From: an uncultured Oscillospiraceae bacterium
GTDB taxonomy: Bacteria > Bacillota > Clostridia > Oscillospirales > Oscillospiraceae
Direction: 5' to 3'
DNA: 25,221 bases
Assembly (NCBI GenBank): GCA_934591725.1
Contig: CAKTPR010000022.1
Span: 1-25,221 of the forward strand
The notes below the pieces were generated by a model. The model was not told the DNA's origin and made no database searches. It saw only the letters and a list, made by a program, of their open reading frames with translations. Shown here in pieces: positions 22,366 to 25,221 of the stretch (position 1 is the stretch's first letter; each line of letters opens with the position of its first letter). A program made the position numbers and the translations under genes.

Positions 22366-23415
22366 TTACACCGCAAGCTTCTCACGGAACAGCAGCCCCG
22401 CAGTGCGGCGGTGGAGCCTGTCGAGCAGCCATGCGCAGCCGGTGGCAACACAGACAGTAAAGACAAAGCACAGCGGCGTCACGATGAAGGCCGGTAGCAC
22501 ACCTGCGGCGATAGGCTGGAGCGAGGATTGCAGCAGGGAATTGATCGGCGTGTGCACGACATATACCCCGAAGGCGAGCTTGCCGAGAGCAGGAAGCGGA
22601 GCCTGTCCAAGTACCTTCTGCGCCGACGGTGAGCGGAAGCAGACGACAAGCAGCAGGATAGATGCCGCAGCCATCAGGAAGAACACGAAGGTACACTCCG
22701 GCATCGGGAACTTGAACAGGAACCATGCCAAAAGCGCAAGCGCGATGCGCGCTCCGCGCTTATCCAGAAACCGGAAGCGCTCCGCATTCTCTGCGTACAG
22801 GCGCACGAACACGCCCATGACGCAGAACGCGATCCAGCTGAGGTATTCCGAGCGCGGGAGCAGGAAGAGCGCGACAGTTGCGGCGGTGATCAGCAGGGCG
22901 GTCACGGGCTTCACCCGGTATATGACGCAGCCGAGCAGATAGCAAATGATGCTCGCGATGAAGAACTGCTGCATCGACCACATCGTGACATTGTAATTCG
23001 CCTCAAACAAAAATGCGTCGCGGAGGATATATATAAGGTTATACCGGAACCCGTCGCTGATGACGCGGTGAGCGTACTCATCCGGCGTGTGGAACAGCCA
23101 TGTCACGCAGTATGCCCCGAGGACATAGACCACACCTGAGACGAGCAGGAAGAGCGAAAACTGGACATAGCGCTTCACGGTGTATCTCGCGAAGCCGCGG
23201 GCGCTGAACCTGCGCGGCTTTGCGGCAAAGAAGCCGAGCAGTACGCAGAAAAACAGCACTGCGGTCTTGGCGTTTAACAGGAACGGAATGTACGAGGTCG
23301 GCGGGGTCACCCAGTAATCGAGCACCCGCGGGCTGAACGTATCGAGCGTGTGGATAAACACCACATGGAAGATCGCGATATATCTTGCCGCGTCTATCCA
23401 GCCTACACGTTTCAT
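22366..23415 (-). CDS. Membrane acyltransferase, acyltransferase-3 family
   Basis: 349 residues with about ten membrane helices. The start MKRVGWIDAARYIAIFHVVFIHT contains the family's D-x-x-R and the helix-1 His that is thought to be catalytic. Such proteins move acetyl or other acyl groups onto extracellular sugars, peptidoglycan or polysaccharide. No SGNH domain is fused, unlike OatA. The ATG at 23415 is preferred to the one eight codons earlier because GGGAG-ATGAGG lies just upstream and the conserved motif follows at once. It is a single-gene unit with its own strong promoter and terminator. The substrate cannot be told. Confidence 0.88.
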   Translation of the reverse strand: MKRVGWIDAARYIAIFHVVFIHTLDTFSPRVLDYWVTPPTSYIPFLLNAKTAVLFFCVLLGFFAAKPRRFSARGFARYTVKRYVQFSLFLLVSGVVYVLGAYCVTWLFHTPDEYAHRVISDGFRYNLIYILRDAFLFEANYNVTMWSMQQFFIASIICYLLGCVIYRVKPVTALLITAATVALFLLPRSEYLSWIAFCVMGVFVRLYAENAERFRFLDKRGARIALALLAWFLFKFPMPECTFVFFLMAAASILLLVVCFRSPSAQKVLGQAPLPALGKLAFGVYVVHTPINSLLQSSLQPIAAGVLPAFIVTPLCFVFTVCVATGCAWLLDRLHRRTAGLLFREKLAV

Positions 23416-23450
23416 GACCTCATCTCCCGTTTTCGTCAAAGCTTTTCTAG

Positions 23451-23479
23451 ATTATATACAAGCACCGCCGATTTTGCAA
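23451..23479 (-). promoter_or_regulatory. Promoter of the acyltransferase gene
   Basis: On the minus strand, -35 TTGCAA (23474-23479), 17-base spacer and a perfect -10 TATAAT (23451-23456), about 35 bases before the start codon. Confidence 0.75.
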
Positions 23480-23520
23480 GCGGACAGTCATACTGCGGTC
23501 TGCGCAAAAGAACCCATATA

Positions 23521-23553
23521 ACGAAAAACGAGATGCGCGGAACGCATCTCGTT
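23521..23553 (-). terminator. Terminator of rpsT
   Basis: AACGAGATGCG (23527-23537) pairs with CGCATCTCGTT (23543-23553) over 11 bp with a 5-base loop. On the minus strand TTTTTCGT follows. Confidence 0.9.
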
Positions 23554-23565
23554 GTTTCTTTTCAA

Positions 23566-23829
23566 TTAAGCCATCTCGTTGAGCTTGCTCGCCATTGCGG
23601 ACTTCTTGTGTGCCGCATTGTTCTTGTGCAGCAGACCCTTGCCGGCCGCGCGGTCGACTGTCTTAACAGCAACTTTATAGGCACTGACGGCATTGTCACG
23701 GTTGCCTTCGGCAACGGCTGCGTCGAATTTTTTCATCATGGTCTTGAGCTCGGTCTTATCAGCGCGATTCTTGGCTCTGAGTTCCTTGGACTTAACGTCT
23801 CTCTTTGCAGAAGATTTAATGTTGGCCAT
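23566..23829 (-). CDS. rpsT: Ribosomal protein S20
   Basis: 87 residues, the usual length. MANIKSSAKRDVKSKELRA and the late KGLLHKNNAAHKKSAMASKLN are the bS20 signatures. It binds 16S rRNA early in 30S assembly. GGAGGAGG precedes the ATG, and a small GAGTC/GACTC hairpin sits in the leader (23860-23875). It is divergent from gpr, an arrangement of rpsT and gpr that is common in spore-forming Firmicutes. Confidence 0.97.
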   Translation of the reverse strand: MANIKSSAKRDVKSKELRAKNRADKTELKTMMKKFDAAVAEGNRDNAVSAYKVAVKTVDRAAGKGLLHKNNAAHKKSAMASKLNEMA

Positions 23830-23885
23830 GCTTCAATCGCCACCTCCTCCTATAAAATTGAGTCTACATCGACTCGCGTTTAGAG

Positions 23886-23914
23886 ATTATATCAAAGAAA
23901 GCATTGAAAAGCAA
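23886..23914 (-). promoter_or_regulatory. Promoter of rpsT
   Basis: On the minus strand, -35 TTGCTT (23909-23914), 17-base spacer, perfect -10 TATAAT (23886-23891). Confidence 0.75.
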
Positions 23915-23974
23915 GAGGTTTTTCAAAATTTCTCAGCATTTTTTGCATATTTTTTGCCGCGCTCATCTATTGTG

Positions 23975-24004
23975 GAATTTACGGGAACAATATACAACAT
24001 ATTG
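23975..24004 (+). promoter_or_regulatory. Candidate sigma-G/sigma-F promoter of gpr
   Basis: GAATT (23975-23979), 18 bases, CATATTG (23998-24004), matching GHATR-N18-CATWHTA at 4 of 5 and 6 of 7. It gives a short leader carrying CGGAGG. In Bacillus gpr is forespore-specific. Confidence 0.45.
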
Positions 24005-24023
24005 ATTTTTCACGGAGGTAATT

Positions 24024-24875
24024 ATGGCGGCAGGATACAGGACAGACATGGCGGATGAGGCGCGCAGCCTGTGGAACCGGAGCGCAGGGGAAAGCACGGA
24101 GCTTCCCGGCGTCATTGCGCGCGAGGAAAATTTGGGCGGGCTGGCCGTGACCGCGGTCGAGATAAGCAATGAGGAAGGCGCACACGCGCTCGGCAAGGCG
24201 CCGGGAAAATATTTCTCGCTCGACCTGCCGGCGCACTTTGAACGTGGCGCGGAGGGCTTTTCTTCCGCTGTCGGCACGCTCGCGGCGCTGATAGGAAGGT
24301 GCGCTCCTGAGAGTGCTGATAGCGTACTCGTCGCGGCGCTTGGGAACCCCGACATCACGCCCGATGCGCTCGGCTCTCTCGCAGCAGGCTCGATACTTGT
24401 GACGCGGCACTTAAAGAAAAGCGGCAGTCCGGGCTTTGAGGGCTTCTCCTCGCTCGCGCTCTGCCGCCCCGGTGTGCTCGGCACCTCCGGGATAGAGACG
24501 GCGTCTCAGGTGTCCGTCCTGTGCCGGGAGCTTGCGCCCGCGCTCGTCATCGCCATAGACGCTCTGGCCGGTACGGAGGCCGACCGGCTCGGCCGCGCGG
24601 TGCAGGTATCCGACGCAGGGATATCCCCCGGCTCCGGCGTCGGCAACGACAGGCAGGAGCTGAGCAAAAACAGCCTCGGTGTGCCGGTGGTGTCGATAGG
24701 CATACCGACGGTGATAGACGCGGGACTCTTCGGCGGCGATGCGCTCTCCGGGATGTTCGTCACGCCGCGCAGCATAGATTCCCTTGTCCGCTCCGGCGCG
24801 CGCGTGATCGGCTACGCGGTAAACATGGCCGTACACCATCTCGGCATCGCGGATATCGACGCACTGGTAGGCTAA
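24024..24875 (+). CDS. gpr: Germination protease GPR (spore protease, aspartic type)
   Basis: 283 residues, shorter than Bacillus GPR (about 370). It degrades the small acid-soluble DNA-binding proteins of spores at germination. The core is intact: RTDMADEA (6-13), NPDITPDALGS, TRHLKK, GVLGTSGIET, LVIAIDALAG, and ISPGSGVGNDRQELSKNSLG. The two aspartates proposed as catalytic in B. megaterium (127 and 193) correspond to D114 and D179, with almost the same spacing. The ATG at 24024 follows CGGAGGT, and an in-frame stop at 24003 rules out a longer N-terminus. Only five residues precede RTD, so the inhibitory propeptide is very short or absent. Confidence 0.95.
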   Translation: MAAGYRTDMADEARSLWNRSAGESTELPGVIAREENLGGLAVTAVEISNEEGAHALGKAPGKYFSLDLPAHFERGAEGFSSAVGTLAALIGRCAPESADSVLVAALGNPDITPDALGSLAAGSILVTRHLKKSGSPGFEGFSSLALCRPGVLGTSGIETASQVSVLCRELAPALVIAIDALAGTEADRLGRAVQVSDAGISPGSGVGNDRQELSKNSLGVPVVSIGIPTVIDAGLFGGDALSGMFVTPRSIDSLVRSGARVIGYAVNMAVHHLGIADIDALVG

Positions 24876-24877
24876 TG

Positions 24878-24916
24878 CCGAAAAGAGCCCGTCTTTTACA
24901 GACAGGCTCGTTTCGG
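24878..24916. terminator. Bidirectional terminator between gpr and rpmB
   Basis: GAGCC (24885-24889) pairs with GGCTC (24905-24909), with inner GTCT/AGAC and outer CCGAAA/TTTCGG pairs. It lies between two converging genes. Confidence 0.75.
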
Positions 24917-24934
24917 GTAATTTCAAAAATTAAA

Positions 24935-25123
24935 TTACACAGCGCGGGTGACCTTGCCGCTGCGCAGGCAGCGAGTGCAGACGTAAACATGCTTGGGGCT
25001 TCCGTCCACGATGGCCTTGACGCGCTTCACATTGGGCTTCCATGCACGGTTGGATCTTCTGTGGGAGTGGCTGACCTTGATGCCGAAGGTAACGCCCTTA
25101 TCACAAAATTCGCACTTTGCCAT
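24935..25123 (-). CDS. rpmB: Ribosomal protein L28, zinc-binding form
   Basis: 62 residues. MAKCEFCDKGVTFG and SHSHRRSNRAWKPNV are bL28 signatures. C4, C7, C49 and C52 form two CxxC pairs, so this is the zinc-ribbon (C+) form. The ATG at 25123 is chosen because GGAGGTG precedes it and MAKC is the conserved start; an in-frame start four codons upstream has no such support. It lies convergent to gpr. Confidence 0.97.
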   Translation of the reverse strand: MAKCEFCDKGVTFGIKVSHSHRRSNRAWKPNVKRVKAIVDGSPKHVYVCTRCLRSGKVTRAV

Positions 25124-25172
25124 AGTTTGAAGCACCTCCTTGCTTGTGTTTCGCTGAATAGACAGCTTTTAT

Positions 25173-25201
25173 ATAATAACAGAACCGCCGGGCAATTGCA
25201 A
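25173..25201 (-). promoter_or_regulatory. Promoter of rpmB
   Basis: On the minus strand, -35 TTGCAA (25196-25201), 17-base spacer, -10 TATTAT (25173-25178), about 50 bases before the start codon. Confidence 0.65.
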
Positions 25202-25221
25202 GAACAAATTATGTAAATGCG

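Noticed and set aside
23941..23970. Alternative sigma-G promoter GCATA ... CATCTAT upstream of gpr
   Set aside because: The spacer is only 14 bases; the GAATT-N18-CATATTG pair just downstream fits better.

Overview
The window is about 25 kb of a GC-rich Firmicutes chromosome. It most resembles a spore-forming gut clostridium of the Oscillospiraceae/Ruminococcaceae type. The evidence is the spore-specific genes gpr and ypeB, strong Shine-Dalgarno sequences, a clostridial ntp-type V-ATPase operon, a sortase motif of the SPRTG kind, and a four-cysteine ribosomal protein L28. Taxonomy is inferred from gene content and style; no species is claimed. Most of the window is housekeeping or metabolic. 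I see no CRISPR array, insertion sequence, phage gene, tRNA or rRNA.

Layout. (1) 1-1046: the 3' end of a sortase-anchored surface protein and its terminator. (2) 1126-6230, plus strand: a sugar-acid operon. A FadR/GntR regulator with a perfect FadR-type operator over its own start site is followed by a mannonate-dehydratase-subgroup enolase-superfamily enzyme and a complete three-part TRAP transporter (dctP, dctQ, dctM). The regulator probably senses the acid that the transporter imports and the dehydratase consumes. (3) 6238-15124, minus strand: a nine-gene V-type ATPase operon in the order F(G/H)-I-K-E-C-G(F)-A-B-D. Subunit K keeps the polar Na+-binding residues known from Enterococcus hirae, so a sodium pump is likely. 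(4) 15200-18162, minus strand: gltX and then ypeB. The gltX terminator hairpin, a possible forespore promoter and the ypeB ribosome binding site are superimposed. (5) 18156-20528, plus strand: trpS and a WecA/TagO-type glycosyl-phosphate transferase, divergent from gltX with overlapping -35 boxes. (6) 20461-20710: non-coding DNA made almost entirely of inverted repeats. (7) 20790-21756, minus strand: three translationally linked small proteins that I cannot assign. (8) 21828-25201: a YfcE-type phosphoesterase, an acyltransferase-3 membrane protein, rpsT, the spore protease gpr with an unusually short N-terminus, and rpmB.

The most interesting points are the nested terminator/promoter/RBS in front of ypeB, the Pro at the ManD activity-switch position combined with a TRAP transporter, the predicted Na+ V-ATPase, the overlapping gltX/trpS promoters, the uncharacterised three-gene small-protein cluster, and the short GPR propeptide. 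No plainly new defence or mobile system is visible.
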